The notes under the pieces: generated by a model | The model's database searches: none | Seen by the model: only the letters and a program-made list of their open reading frames with translations | Told to the model about the DNA's origin: nothing | Shown: in pieces, positions 1-13,187 of the stretch | How positions within the stretch are numbered: the stretch's first letter is position 1 | Layout: the number at the start of each line of letters is the position of its first letter | Position numbers and translations under genes: made by a program | Assembly (NCBI GenBank): GCA_035222895.1 | Contig: JAVYIG010007438.1 | Span: 38,119 to 102,118 of the forward strand | Length of the DNA: 64,000 nt | From: Strongylocentrotus droebachiensis | Lineage: Eukaryota; Echinodermata; Echinoidea; Camarodonta; Strongylocentrotidae | Direction: 5' to 3'

Positions 1-386
1 TTGTTACTACGGCAGGCAGCCAGTGAAAATGGATTCGTTTAATCAAATAGTGGAAATACAAGCACTACCTTAAATAAACAGAATTTTGTTATTCTTAGCT
101 CATTTTTCCGGTTGAGGTGTCATAATAAAAGGGCAGAAACTGAACTTTCTAGAGATATGATTTTCACTTTGAAATTCAGATACCGTGCAACAAATGATTT
201 TTGTTGATTCCCTCTCTTCAAATTAATGGTAATCACTCATGCGTGAAATATGCTTCATGTGAGTTGCATCAAATGAAAGAGGGGGATCTAAGCTTTACAA
301 ACATGTGTCATTTATTAATTATCATTGTGATTAAATTATGATAAAACATCGATAATTCTCGGTTTCGTTTTTTCTGGGACGCACTG
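1..386. mobile_element. Half of a foldback (mariner-like) element, right arm
   Basis: The stretch ends in the terminus CTGGGACGCACTG followed by TA, the same inverted terminus seen at both ends of the 55500-56356 element. Only the right arm is in the window; it may continue to the left. The copy-b and copy-c equivalents (near 10650 and 42860) read straight through this point, so the element entered copy a after the duplication. The TA target and CAGTG-type ends suggest a Tc1/mariner-type non-autonomous element; that class is an inference. Confidence 0.75.
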
Positions 387-683
387 TAGTATTATGTTCA
401 CATATCAAGTTTTATGTGGGCTAAAAAAGAGGGAAATTCTTTCAAATTTTGTGTTAATGCTGTTTTTACCTTTTATCTAAACTTAATATTATTTGTATGG
501 TGGTTTTATTAATTGGTGCAAATACGGGGATGTTCATAGAGTGGTGATAGCTAATTATTAGTATTTTTATTGTCCAAATCTTCTTGTCCAATGTTGTAAA
601 GGTTTATTCTGTATGTTCGAGAATACCACATGATGATAAAGCAACGGTCTGTCTAATGAATAGAATTTTCTCCTCATAATTCA

Positions 684-728
684 TTTTCTCTCTCTCTCTC
701 TTCTCTCTCTCCTTTTTCTATATGATAG
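684..728 (+). promoter_or_regulatory. Polypyrimidine tract and 3' splice site of exon C, copy a
   Basis: A long CT tract runs into TATATGATAG, and the AG at 727-728 is a good acceptor. The same tract-plus-ATGATAG arrangement precedes the ORF in copies b and c. This favours a spliced exon rather than a single-exon gene starting at the ATG at 722, which would overlap the acceptor. Confidence 0.6.
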
Positions 729-1282
729 ACATCTTTCCTATTTGTAACCGCGTGCAGAAGATTGTCTACATGGTGTTCCCGTTCAGCACGGCTTATGCGT
801 CTGACATGTACCAGTCTATAAGCACCCTGATGAACAACGTGATTATCTTCGTTTGGTTCCTGACCATAGCACAGAACGCAATAACCATCTACCAGGAGGG
901 ACGTCTTCAATACTCGGTTACCATCTTCATCTCACTATCTCTCTGGATCAAGCTTTACCTCATGAACGAACCTTTTAATCAACTTAGAGGATTGTTTCCA
1001 TTGGGAAACGATGAGCAAAATCTTCGAAGGGCTGACTTCCTCTACAAGGAGATTCGAATCGCACTGCTTTTTGTGTTCTTCTTCAAGCTGGCTCTTGCTA
1101 TGCTCGGTTTTGCCTTGTTCTACGCCTTCCCAGATTTCCTCCTTGAAGATCTCCAAAGCAAGATGACTCAGTTCGCCTTGTTTCTTTTCGTCTTTGAGTT
1201 GGCCCATAATGCATTCTATTTGTTTGCATTCTATAGGGACTCTAATATCTTCCGTATCATCAATGATTTGTTTCCTATGTAG
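729..1282 (+). CDS. Exon C (last coding exon) of unrecognised multi-pass membrane protein, copy a
   Basis: I do not recognise this family. The open frame reaches a TAG stop at 1280-1282. Counting from the in-frame ATG at 722, the 186 residues hold four strongly hydrophobic stretches at roughly 38-57, 62-80, 111-136 and 148-170, so the product is predicted to sit in a membrane. A charged loop (NDEQ.LRRADFLYKE) lies between segments 2 and 3, and the chain ends IFRIINDLFPM. About 14 residues differ from copy c, with no indel. Exons A and B for this copy would lie left of position 1 and cannot be seen; a half foldback element sits 340 bp upstream. It could be a pseudogene if those exons are gone. 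The ORF itself is intact. Confidence 0.7.
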
Positions 1283-2290
1283 GAAATATTCAAAGTCGCA
1301 CATTCAGGGCTGAAATACAGTGTGTACAAGTATGCACATTTAGGTGTTTGCCTTATATAGCGAGTCTCCAAATATTTTTTTTTTTTTGCTCTTGACATTA
1401 CGTGATGAATGGCGTTAGTAAACTTTGAATATGATGCATGGTCATTAATCTAACAACATGACACCTATGGTGGTTCTGTCAATCCAATCCCGGGAAAGAA
1501 TTTCAGTCGGATTTTGACCTCGTCACATTAAATGACTTTAAATCAATAATATGCCGCAAGCTATTTATCTGGGCCGAATTTTGTTGGGGTCTCCTTATTA
1601 AATTCAATAATGCAATATTTATCTCTTTTTAATTTCTTCAAAGCATTTCTTTAATAAAAAATAATTGATTTCAAAATGCAATATGTCAAATTTGGTCACA
1701 TTGCAAGCCATTTATGCTATTTGTATTCTTTGGTCCTTTATTGGAAAGCTAGGCCACTTTTGTCGTCTCCATCTTACAATACAGAGCTACGTGCACACAT
1801 TTCATTCGCCACTAGCACATACTCGCAATATACACACTTGCAATAAACTCACGAAGTCATACACAAAGATCGTATGAACATATTTTCATTTAATGGCACC
1901 TTCAAATTTTCCTTTTGAGGCCGCCATCCTATGGTCTAGCGCCGCTTATGGTGGCGATCTCTTACACTTTTACACAGATATTTAGGAAATTTCTCTAAAT
2001 TCATAATATTGTACATTCGTTATAGAAATATTAAGTTCGTTATTTTATGTAAATATTTACATCAGATTTTGACATGAAGTTATTATTGTTTACATATTTG
2101 TATTTTACCTTACGTTTACATGTTCAGTTATTGCATTTGAAAAAAAAATTGTACCATATCTTGGCTTACGTTTATATATTTAGTTAAATTTGGAAAAATG
2201 CAGAAATGAAACAAATCAAAATAAACTAATATTTCGGCTGTATATGCTTGACAAATAACATATATCATCTATTTCACGTTTACAAGACAA

Positions 2291-4400
2291 GTTAAGAAGC
2301 GGTCAATAAATGATGAAAGAATCTCAAGGTTCAAGCAACTCTTAGCTTAAATTAATTGGCAGGCTCTGCCTTCACTGGAGGGCGTCAATGATTCATAAAG
2401 TTACATTTTCTACAAATATTTCTGGAATTATATAATTTCTGTTTCCCATTAATTGTGGTATCGATAAAAAGTAAATGTAAAAAGCCATGGGTAACTCGTG
2501 GTTTATTGAAAACAAAATCATAAACATAAGCTTTATGGTAGTTTTGTCGAGAGACCAACAGCTGAGAATAAAAAGAAATATATCGATTATAAGAATGTCT
2601 TGGTTAATACTCTTCGTATAGCCAAGCAAAATTATTACAATGATTTGTTCCACAGTGTTAAAGGTGATATTAGGAAAACTTGGTCTAATATCAATGAATA
2701 GTTAGGTCGGTCAAATAGGCATTCACTTCCTCAAGAGATGGATTTTAATGGAGTACTTCTCTCGTCTGCCAAGGATAAGGCTGAAAGTTTTAATAAATAT
2801 TTCATTGGATTACCCATGTAAATCAGTGCAGACATTCCTCAAGTACCACTTTCTTTTCAAGATTATATGAAACAGTGCGATGATAATGCGTCAATGTTTC
2901 TAAAACCAACTTCAAAATCTGAGATCATCGATAATGTGTCGTCTTTGAAACCATCTAAATCTAGTGGTTCTGATGATATTTTACCTAGGATTATAAAGGA
3001 GTGCATTCACCTTTTTATTGATCCCTTATGTAAAATCATGAATATGTCTTTATCTCAGGGAGTTGTTCCTGATAAACTCAAGGTAGCTAAAGTGATACCA
3101 GTGTATAACAAATCTGTCCGTAAAAACGTCATTATAATTACAGGCCAATAGCATTGTTACCAATCTTTTCTAAAATTCTTGAGAACAAATAATTTATAAA
3201 CGCTTAAATGAGTTTCTATCTAAAAAGAATATCTTGATTCATCAGCAGTGTGGTTTCCGTAAGCACATTCAAATGGGTGTGTTCAATTTATTAAGTAATA
3301 TTATAAACGCTATTGATGGAGAGAAGCATTGTTTGGAGATATTCTTAGATCTATCTAAGGCGCTTGATACAATATTGACCATGGCATCCTCCTCAGGAAA
3401 CTTGAGCATTATGGAATACGTGGTGTAGCATTGTCTTGGTTGCAAAGCTATTTGTTTGACAGGACACAATTTGTTGTGGTGGATGGTACGAATTCTCAAC
3501 TTGCTTCTATTAAATATGGTGTACCTCAGGGTTCTGTTCTTGGTCCCCTGTTGTTTCTGATCTATATAATACACTTATCAACATTATTCTCATACTCACT
3601 TTTTGAAACACTTTTAAGTCATGTCTTGATAAGTTGAGAGTATGGCAGAGGAAGGCAATACGGCTTATTACTAATTCTTATTATAGACATCAAAGCTCTC
3701 CATTGTTCCTTCAACTAAGAATGTTACCACTAAGTGGACTTGTCGTTCAATTGCATATTGTTTATGTTTAATCTTAAGTCTATGCCTCATGAATGTACGT
3801 TAAAAGATTTATTCCGTCAGAACTCGCAAATTCATAATTATAATACACGTCAAAGGTGTCTTATTCATCAGCCTTTTGCAAGAACAAATGTCACTCTGAC
3901 CTCTTTTCATATCTCTTGCATTAAAGAATGGACGGTCTGCCTGATGATATACAAAAATAGTTCAACTCTTTCTAGGTTTAGAAGGTTATCTAAAACGTAC
4001 CTACTTGAAAGACTATAGTTTTTCTTTGCATCTTAGTAATTTCTTATTCTCAAATGCTTTTTGACCACTACGAACTTACTCATCAGTGTGTTTGCTGTGT
4101 GTGTGCGTGTGTGTGAGAGAGTATCTGCATGTTCTATATTCTGTAGCTTAGTATTTTCATCCATTGTATAATCATACGTAACATTCTTTTTACTGTAAAC
4201 ATATGTATTTTGGTGACTATAGGGCCCCGCTCACTAGCTTAGCTTCTGGTGTAATCAAGTTAGAATATGTTGATTGATGTACTATTACCAGTCTCTTTTT
4301 TATGTAACAGATTACATCATGCTTTGTGTGATTTTGAATAAAATGAACTGAACTGAACTACTCCATGTAGCACAGTGCAGCTCAGTTTTTCTTCATTTCG
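2291..4400 (+). pseudogene. Degenerate LINE (CR1/jockey-like) reverse transcriptase, inserted in copy a
   Basis: Broken reading frames give, in order, a domain start (SGSDDILPRIIKE, about 2960), VIPVYN, RPIALLPIFSKILE, a QCGFR motif (3240), FLDLSKALDT (3340), YGVPQGSVLGPLLFLIY (3520) and a C-terminal HNYNTR segment (3830). The catalytic xxDD block is missing between 3600 and 3780, and stops and frameshifts interrupt the rest. The 3' end carries AATAAA and a short ACTGA repeat tail near 4338-4360. Possible 7-bp target duplications AAGACAA lie at 2284-2290 and 4401-4407. Copies b and c lack the element at this place, so it inserted after duplication. Confidence 0.8.
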
Positions 4401-4519
4401 AAGACAACAAATAAATAATTGTAAAGACCCTAGTGAGCATAGTTTTATAGTGTCACTTAAACAACAAAAAAGCACCATATATTGCAGCTGTGGTAGTGTT
4501 GTCCATAATTTCGCTTAAG

Positions 4520-4760
4520 TTAAAGGGGGTGTAGCACGACGAGACTACGTGTCTTTCCCGTGGCCTGACTCGGACCAATCGGATAATTTGTATACGGACG
4601 ACACGACCGCAGTATTCACGTGCGTGCAACATACGCAAAATCGAAGCGTGAAGAGAACTTCAGTCTGTTTCGCGAACGCTAGAGCGCGCTGACCGTTAAT
4701 CAAGTCCATTCGTTTACTTGCAGTTGTCCAACAGTATTGGCCATGCTACACTCCCTTTAA
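4520..4760. mobile_element. TTAA-flanked MITE in copy a
   Basis: A 233-bp element (4524-4756) is bounded by TTAA on both sides and by inverted ends AGGGGGTGTAGCA and TGCTACACTCCCT. The matching spots in copy b (near 8605) and copy c (near 35203) have a single TTAA and no insert, so this is a clean empty-site pair. TTAA targeting points to piggyBac-type mobilisation; no transposase is encoded. Confidence 0.8.
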
Positions 4761-5455
4761 ATGTGCCCTATAAAAGAATGCTCTTGGTGGGTGATAGAGT
4801 GTTTTCTCACCACACAATCAATAACTTTATGAACTAAGTTTGGTAATATAAGAACTTGCCCTTCATGTTCATGGGGCTGTTCGTATTTCCATAGGACGAT
4901 AGGCATGCGTGCATACTTCATTCTTTGAGAATTAATACAATAGGTTTTATGCTATATACTTAATCAAGTCGAATTTACAACATGTACAAAAAGGATTTTG
5001 GTAGTTGCAATACAGACGATTTGTGTAGAAACAAATGAATATGCGTGTTGCAGTTGCTAGATTCATATGCAACGATTCTTTGTTCTTTTAGTAATTTTGT
5101 TATACCAATAAAAAGTTTTTAATACGAACTATTTCATTGTCGTCATTTGTACTCTGTGTGTCATACTTTTGTTTGCACCGTTTGTATGCTGTATAATTAT
5201 ATTTGTATGATTCAAAACTTTAATGAAATATGAAAATGAGATTTCCGCTTCTGCTACATATCCTTTGTCTCCCTAGTAAACAATGATTTTGTGAGAGACT
5301 AATGTTTAATAAACTCTTCAAGATTTCTGATATTTGATAGAAAACCAGCTTTCTCAATTTGTGACATATAATGGGAAATGAGTTGAGCAGTAGGGGCGAA
5401 ACAAAGCTGGCGATCGTTTTCAGTTTTCAAATAAAAATGGTTACTTCGGTTACAA

Positions 5456-7300
5456 CATTTCTGCGTAATACGTGTAAAGAATTAGGGGCTGACGAAATAG
5501 ACTTTTGTGTAGTTTTTTCGTGCAATCGACGTCTTAATTGAAGCAAATAAATTTAAGCGTGATAAAAGGTTGAATTTTGATATCGGTGTCTTAGCCAAGC
5601 CAACGCGTTATTTCAGCCAATATCACTAAGAAAACGTTTTCCCTCACATTTGACTGGGTACATTTTGAAATCCTAATCCTAATCATCAACTCGTCATCCA
5701 AAAAAAATGACCTCACAATCAATGGTGGTGTGATTTTTTTTACAAATGAAAAGTAAGTAGGCCTAATTCATTTTCAGACTTTATACTACGCCTAGGGGCC
5801 GATACTAAATGTGAAGGGAACATAAGCACCAAGCTATACGCTTCCAAAAATACCACCAAAAGCCGTATGTGTGCGCACAAGCACATGTCTTGTATGTCGT
5901 ATAACTGCACACAATCACGTGGTTTTCGGTCTCGGGGGTGGGGGGGGGGGGGGGGCGGGGTCTTCGGTCTCGCGGGCCCTCGGTCTACTGGGCTGTCGCC
6001 TATTGGCCCGTATTTAAAACAGAAGGTGCGGGATTTTCGCTTTTATTAATATCGGTATCAACAAAGAAAGTTACTATGCTGAGGTCAAAGGTTTCTATGT
6101 TTAACGTGATTCTAGGCCTTTGGTTCGGTTTAACTGAATAAGTATAATACAGAGCATAGAATAGGTGTAGGGAATCGGACACCGCAGGGAATGGCAATTG
6201 TGTGTTGTGAATGGGTGTTGCAATGCACATTATGAATGGTGTCTGATCAGAAATGTGTGCAGGCAATGGGGAACACCAGGTCCAAGATGGGGGTGGTTTG
6301 TTGTGAATGTCGAGTATGCCGAGGGCAGTCAATGACCCGATGCTGGTTGGTTAATATTGTCCATGTACAGAAATATTTTGGGCCACACTTTATTTATTTA
6401 TTTCTGTTTGATTTTCTTTTTCTTTTGCCCTATTACAAATATATAACAAACAAAACATTGCAAATTTTACACATTTCAAAAGAATATAATGTCGAATAAA
6501 GTAACTAATCGAAAACATCAAACAGGAGGGTTGACAAAGTAAGCAAAGCTTGATAGCATGACTACCCTCAAAGAATACTTAATACGAATATGGTGGAACA
6601 AAATGGGAGAGAGAGAGAGAGAGAACAGAAAAAAGAAAGAGGGGATGTACATCAAGATTCACAGATGTATGTGGTACAATGTAGTTGGATTTCAATTTGA
6701 TATATGAAGATAAGAAATGAAGATGCACATTTGAATATTGGGTGGCCAACTTGGGATGTATTATAGAATGAGAAGATTCATGAGGTTTCTGGACAATATG
6801 AATAAAAATGTGAGATCAGCGAGCTGGTTTATATAGACTGTAAACCTTTTTTTTTTAATACAAAACAGGTTTTGGGAGTATCCCCAGTAGGCCACATTGT
6901 TTTAAAATCGTTTCAAAATTACAGTAAGTTCATTGGCTGCATGTATCTCTTTCAAAAAGTGTTTGAACTAACTATAAAAATCCCATTTTCATTCAAATTG
7001 TACTAAAAATATCTTGATTTGTAACTGTCCCCTATTACCTGTACATGTAGGTAACGAGAGACCTTTGGTGATGACGTCATTAATCATTGTTATCTTATTA
7101 ATTAGTTACATCATGACCACAATTTTGTTACCAAATAAAGAGAAGAAGTTACTGAAGAGAATACAAAACCTTCTGTATGTGTATAATTGTTCATGTTTAT
7201 GTTAATTATGCAAATGTGCTTAATGGCCTCCAATTCCCTACCCTAGGCTTCGATCGTCATCCTATCAGGTCCTATGTCTCTCTTCCTTGGTGTTGAATGG
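5456..7300. other. Spacer between inverted arms; no gene seen
   Basis: No coding exon was recognised. The stretch contains a G-run (5937-5958), a short GA tract (6606-6624), and a TTTATTTATTTATT stretch near 6390 that looks like the reversed 3' tail of a LINE fragment. The short ORFs here lack any pattern I can support. Confidence 0.5.
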
Positions 7301-7320
7301 CATACAGTATATATTGCCAA

Positions 7321-7400
7321 ATGCTCAAGTGCCATGAAAAGGTTTGAACCAAGGCCCTTCGCATATCCAATCAGGTGATTAAACCACTCTGCCATGACAT
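7321..7400 (-). mobile_element. tRNA-derived SINE head
   Basis: On the minus strand the order is tRNA-like: an A-box-like GGCAGAGTGGTTTAATC followed about 30 bases later by a B-box-like GGTTCAAACC. The body continues to the left into AT-rich sequence. It resembles a Ser/Leu-type tRNA promoter recruited by a SINE, not a functional tRNA. Another SINE head lies at 52441-52500. Confidence 0.6.
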
Positions 7401-9779
7401 GTTTTCTATTATACATTATATTCCTATATGTACACTGTTGGTCATAATGGTGGAATAGTTATTTTTACCCCAATTTATTGAATGATTTTGACCATGATTT
7501 ATTCCTAATAGATCTAGATAATAATATACATTCTCAGATTGTATTGAATGACAATTGGGGAGTGTTTGTTTTGCGTGACTGCTAAAGCATGTGTGTGCTA
7601 CTATGCTAATCAACTAGGGGACCTACGTCCTTAAGTCATACCTGACAGTAATGGGGATTAATGCCTCATAAAAGGGCACTCATATAGCACATCGACACGG
7701 TTTTGATCCTGGGGGCTCACAGTAACGAGGCCATTGCTTAGCCAATTAATCATGACTGTACGCAGCGGGCGCTAGGGTACGTCGACGCCCCCACAAAAAC
7801 AAAAAACAAAGAAAATGCAATAATTTTTCAATAATTCATTGCATTTTCCCCCAGTCCCCAACAAGGAAAAATCCTCTGTAGGGCCATGAATTATGGTTCA
7901 AGGCATGAAGTGTGAGGAGCCGATTATAAGAAAAACCCATTTTATTTGAAAACGATTGCACGATTTTTTTTTTTCCTCCACACTGTTCAACTTATTTCCC
8001 GTTATATTATGTCACAAATTGAGAAAGCTGGTTTTCTATCAAATGTCAGATATCTGGAAGGGTTTATTAAACATTAGTCTCTCACAAAATCACTGTTTAA
8101 TAGGGAGACAAAGGATACGTAGCAGAAGCAGAAATCCCATGCTATATTTCATTACAAATTTTAATCTAATTATATAACATACAAACCGTGTAAACAAAGA
8201 TATAACACACACAATACAGATAACGACAACGAAATATTTCGTGTAAAAAAAAATGTATTGATATAAAAAAAATTACTTAAAGAACAAAGAATCGTTGCAT
8301 GGATTTAGCAACTGCAACCCGTATATTTATTTGTTTGCTACACACATCGTCTGTATTGCAACTACATAATAATGCTTCTAGTACATGTAGTAAATACGAC
8401 TTGATAAAGTAGCATAAAGCCTGTTGTATTCATTCTAAAAGAATGAAGTATGCACGCATGCCTATTGTCGTATGGAAATACGAACAGCCCCATGAATATG
8501 AAGGGCAAGTTCTTATATTAGCAAACTTAGTTCATAAAGTTATTGATTGCATGTCTGGTGAAAAATAACACCAAGAGCATTCTTTTATAGCCTGAAAGCA
8601 CCTTAACATCAGCGAAATTAATGACAACACTTCCACAGTTGCAATGGTGCTTTAAAAAAAAGTGTCATGATAAAATTATGCTCAGTATGGTCTTTATAAT
8701 TATTTATTTATTTCTTGTAAACGGGAAATAAAATGATGTATGTAATTTGGCAACCATACGCATCCAAAGTATTAGTTTATTTTAATTTTTTTTTCCTGCA
8801 TTTTTCCAAATACAATAACTGAATATGTAAACGTAAGGTAGGCCTATGGTACAATTTTTCCAAATAAAATAACTGAACATAAAGCGTAAGGTATATTACA
8901 ACCATGCAAACAATAATAACTTCATGTCAAAATCTGATTTACGTATTTACATAAAATAAACTTAATATTTCTATAATACATGTATAATATCATATATCAA
9001 GAGAATTTCCCAAAATATCTGTGGAAAAGTGCACTGGAGATCGGCACCATAAGCGGCGCATGACTATAGGATGGCGGCCTCCAACGAAAAATCTCAGGGC
9101 GAAATTTAAATGAAAATGTCAATAATGGCATATTGCTATTTGAAATCAATTATGTTGATATTTCGATACAAGAGTTTTTTTAAAGAGATGCTTTAAAGAA
9201 AAGAGAGATAAATACTGCATTTTTGAATATGGTAAGGAGACCCAAACGAATTTTGGTCTCGCGGGTCTTTGGTCAAGGGGTCAGACCCCGGCCAATGTGA
9301 CTGAATTTGGTATATGATCATATTTATAATAGGAGCATTCCTCTTGGAAAGGATATATTTTGCAGAAATTTACATCATCTGTTTTAGAACTATAATGTAT
9401 TTTCTTTCCCCAACTTTAAAACATCCCCTTAAAATCAAATGTTGCACATTTGTTTTCTTAAAATATAATGCCAGCAAAATCTGGATATGAGTTTCATATG
9501 GAGTTTAAAGTTGCTTAAAATTGGATTTATTGAAAGACATGAGTTCTAATTTTCCATTTATATATACACATAATTATATACATCTGTATGCTTTGTTTCC
9601 ACAACAACAAGATATACCTCAATGGCGGCTATTCCAAACCTACGAAACAATTCTGTGTCATGACATACACAAAAAATCTAACATATTCGGAGACTCGCGA
9701 AGGAAAACACGTATTAAAATTTGCATACTGTCTTGTACACACTGTATTTCAGCCATGAATGTGCGACTTTATATATTTC

Positions 9780-10333
9780 CTACATAGGAAACAAATCATT
9801 GATGATACGGAAAATATTAGAGTCCCTATAGAATGTAAACAAATAGAATGCATTATGGGCCAACTCAAAGACGAAAAGAAACAAGGCGAACTGGGTCATC
9901 TTGCTTTGGAGATCTTCAAGGAGGAACTCCGGGAAGGCGTAGAACAAGGCACAACCGAACATAGCAAGAGCCAGCTTGAAGAAGAACACAAAGAGCAATG
10001 CGATTCGTATCTCCTTGTAGAGAAAATCGGCCCTTCGGAGCTTTTGCTCATCGTTTCCCGATGGTAACATTTCTCTTAGTTGATTGAAAGGTTCGTTCAC
10101 GAGGTAAAGCTTGATCCAGAGCGAGATAGAGATGAAGATGGTTACCGAGTTTTGGAGACGTCCCTCCCGGCAGATGGTTATTGCGTTCTGTGCTATGGTC
10201 AGGAGCCAAATGACGATATTCATGTTGTTCATCAGGTTGCTTATAGACCGGTACATGTCAGAGGCATAAGCCGTGCTGAACGGGAACATCATGTAGACAA
10301 TCTCCTGCACGCGGTTACAGATAGGAAAGATGT
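9780..10333 (-). CDS. Exon C of unrecognised multi-pass membrane protein, copy b
   Basis: It has the same length and topology as copy a: four hydrophobic segments and the C-terminus IFRIINDLFPM. I place the exon start at 10333, after a pyrimidine-rich stretch ending TATGATAG. The first two bases AC complete a codon with the final T of exon B (T|AC, Tyr), and this junction works identically in copy c. About 21 residues differ from copy c, concentrated around the first two membrane segments. There is no indel and no stop. The ATG at 10340 would be lost in the spliced form. Function is unknown. Confidence 0.72.
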
Positions 10334-11837
10334 CTATCATAGAGAAAAAGGAGAGAAAGAGAGAGAAAATAAATTATTAGGAGAAAATTGTATTCATCAC
10401 ACAAATCGTTGTCTTATGATCATGTGGTATTCTCGAACATACAGAATAAACCTGACAACATTGACGAGAAGATTGGGACAATAAAAATACTAGTAAATAG
10501 TTATCACCACTCTAGAAAATCCCCATTTCGCACCAATTTATAAAACCACCATACAATATTCAGTTTAGATAAAACGTAAAAATAGCATTTAAAAAAAATT
10601 GAAAAGAACATTTCAATTTTAGCCCTTAAAAAAATGATATGTGAACATAATTATACTATAATGGAGAGAATATATATATTCAAAGGACAATTCAATCTAG
10701 GGATTTGATGGAATAGGCATAATAGGTCTTAATCGTCATCATATACTGCATAAAAGGCGTTGTATTCCCCGATAAATGGATTATATTCCAATAGCCAGCC
10801 GTTATGAAAAATTGTTAACAAAAGTACACAACCACAGGCAACGTATGAAATCTATGTTGTGATAACCACATGACAACCACTCTTATGGTCAAGACAAAAA
10901 TACTAAGTACCGTCGTACTTCATTCAATATTGATCATTTTATTCAATGGTTCGATGCATATTTTCTTCTCATAAAATACAAAAGAAGTCAAAATGTCATG
11001 AAAATTGTACACTTTTGTGGGGAATTTTGTAGATTGATGGGTTAGAATGCTATGAATCTCTCAGAACAACTAAAGTTATTATTTAGTGTTAGTTCTCCTT
11101 TAAGGTCACAGATCGTGTGTAACGGATCACCTGACGTCAATAGAGTCAGATTAAGTTTTAAAGGAAATTTGGACGAAGCTTTAAAAATCACTCTCATGTC
11201 ATAAGTCCAAAAACCATGAAACTTGTCTAAAGTCAACGGTCAAAGCCAAAAAGAAGTCAGTTATGTTGCAACAACGTCGGCGGAGTCATTAATCTTTAAA
11301 ATTGTTCCCTTACTATTAAAGGCAATACTCTGAAGTCTAAAAAAACTCGGACACATGTGTCATTGAGTATCATTGATAACTTGGTATATTTTAGGTCAAC
11401 GGTCATATTTTGAAGGTCACTGAGGTCAAGCTAAATTGATATCCTACAGTTATTGGTTTCGATGAAAGTTTCATCTCGTATTCCTTGGAAGAATATACGA
11501 AATTAGGATCATTAGAGTTCATCATTGAATAATTTTATTTCAAAATTGTTGTTATCCAGACGACATTTTTCTGTAACTTGGGTAAGGGATACGACACCTC
11601 TTCAATGATTTGAGGTAAAAGGTCATTAAGGGGTCATTTGAGGTTATTCTTTAATTGTATAGACACACGTTGATGAGATGAATGTGTTAAATCTGCTTGG
11701 TACTGATATCCAGTGCTCAGTTGTTTAGATGCATGGCCTTGCAGTCCTGCTTAGCCGATGGCTACCAAAGTTAATAGTCGGTACCCTTCTGTAATATTCC
11801 AATTGCGGGGCAAGCGAGACAGCAGCGCGCAGAAGAC

Positions 11838-11960
11838 CTTTTGATTTGATTTGATTGGTTTTATTCATTTCTCATGATGGTCTTTTTCCAAAGTTACAAA
11901 ATAATTACAACAAATGACAAACCAATTATGTAATAGATTGAAGGCGCAAGTGGTAAACCT
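11838..11960 (-). mobile_element. LINE 3' tail shared by copies b and c
   Basis: On the minus strand the piece ends in an AATCAAATCAAA-type repeat preceded by an AT-rich 3' UTR, the usual mark of a truncated LINE. The same tail lies at 49187-49280 in copy c, so this insertion predates the duplication. It sits between exon C and exon B. Confidence 0.55.
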
Positions 11961-12210
11961 TTATAAGACGTAATAATAAGAGTGAAAAGGGTGTATGAGA
12001 AGATGACAGGAGGAGATGGTAACTAGAGCGATAAAGATGATGGCTATGCTAAAGAGATAAAGAGAAATAATCTGAATGCAGAAGTGAGGGATGAAATTGT
12101 GGGAAGCCTTTTGACTTTTGGTAATGATTTTGGATATAAATTTGACAAGTTTTGATTTCCCTTTAGAGACTTGTAATCTGAAATACAAATAACATCTTTA
12201 TCATATTTAC

Positions 12211-12333
12211 AAGTTTTCACGAAAACTCGGGGCCAAGAAATCTCGGGAGAGATCCTATACTGCGTTGAATTCAGTAAGATCGCCCAGTTCGCCTTCGTTG
12301 CTCTTTCTGGTACATGCCGACGGTCATTCAGGT
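12211..12333 (-). CDS. Exon B of unrecognised multi-pass membrane protein, copy b
   Basis: This 123-base exon lies between an acceptor (CTTTAATTTCAG) and a donor (ACTT|GTAAAT). The open frame encodes a segment containing RRHVPERATKANWAILLN and then ISPEISWPRVFVKT. It differs from copy c by conservative changes such as Lys/Asn, Asn/Asp, Tyr/His and Asp/Glu. The alternative frame that would continue exon A directly meets a stop within four codons here, so I reject that frame. The final T pairs with AC of exon C. It lies about 1.9 kb upstream of exon C. Confidence 0.65.
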
Positions 12334-12656
12334 CTGAAATTAAAGAAAAACTTAATTAATATCAAGTCTTGCGATTATAGGCCTAATGCGTGCAAACTTT
12401 CTGTTCATGAGTGCGAGAAATTTCATCTTAAACCGACTTAACTTCCGCATTGCACAAGAGCCACAAGAGATCATAATTAGTAGTTCAGTCTGCACGGTTA
12501 ACTTCTTGTTTGCAGATATGAATTCTCGTTCGAAATTGAGTCCTCGTTCAAAATTAAAGCACATTAAAAGAAGTTATAAATATGCTGAACTTCCAAAACA
12601 ATGGTATACTAAAGCTTTTTACTATGCGATGCAATGAAAGATTTGTATACTGAGAC

Positions 12657-12799
12657 CAGGCGCGTACGCAGGGGGGGGGGGGGGTTTGGGGGGTTAAACC
12701 CCCCCCTTTGGTATTTTTATGTGTATAAACCCCCCCTAAAAAACCCTAAAACCCCCCCCTTTGGGATTTTTTTTTTTTTTTTTTTTTTTGTTTTATTAT

Positions 12800-12832
<33 letters not shown>

Positions 12833-12938
12833 TTCCCATGGACGACCTAAACAAGTGACCTCACCCCCCCCCCCAACGGAGCAACATGTCAAATTTTCAA
12901 ATTTCGAGACAAAAAAAAAAAAAAAAAAGTGTCCTCTT

Positions 12939-12985
<47 letters not shown>

Positions 12986-13148
12986 CTTATTCAGCGGTCG
13001 GCTGAGTCGTTGCGATTTTTTTTGGAACAAAAAAAAAAAAAAAAAGTGTCCTCTTACCCCCCCCCCCCCCCCCCCCCGCTTATTCAGCGGTCGGCTGAGT
13101 CGTTGCGATTTTTTTGGGACCAAAAAAAAAAAAAAAAAGTGTCCTCTT

Positions 13149-13187
<39 letters not shown>

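Larger units (their letters stand above)
1..5455. other. Segmental duplication copy a (inverted relative to b)
   Basis: Read on the reverse strand, this block matches 7940-10700. Shared landmarks include the exon C ORF, the polypyrimidine tract before it, the AAACGTAAGG-type stretches near 2060-2170, and the segment around 5200-5400 that matches 7990-8200. A LINE (2291-4400) and a TTAA MITE (4524-4756) interrupt copy a only. The match stops near 5455, where copy b stops near 7940. The left end lies outside the window. Confidence 0.85.

Noticed and set aside
935-1303. Charged 122-residue frame opposite exon C (also at 9759-10067 and 41920-42291)
   Set aside because: It is the antisense shadow of exon C. 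The sense frame has splice signals and a conserved membrane pattern; the antisense frame varies in length and start between copies.
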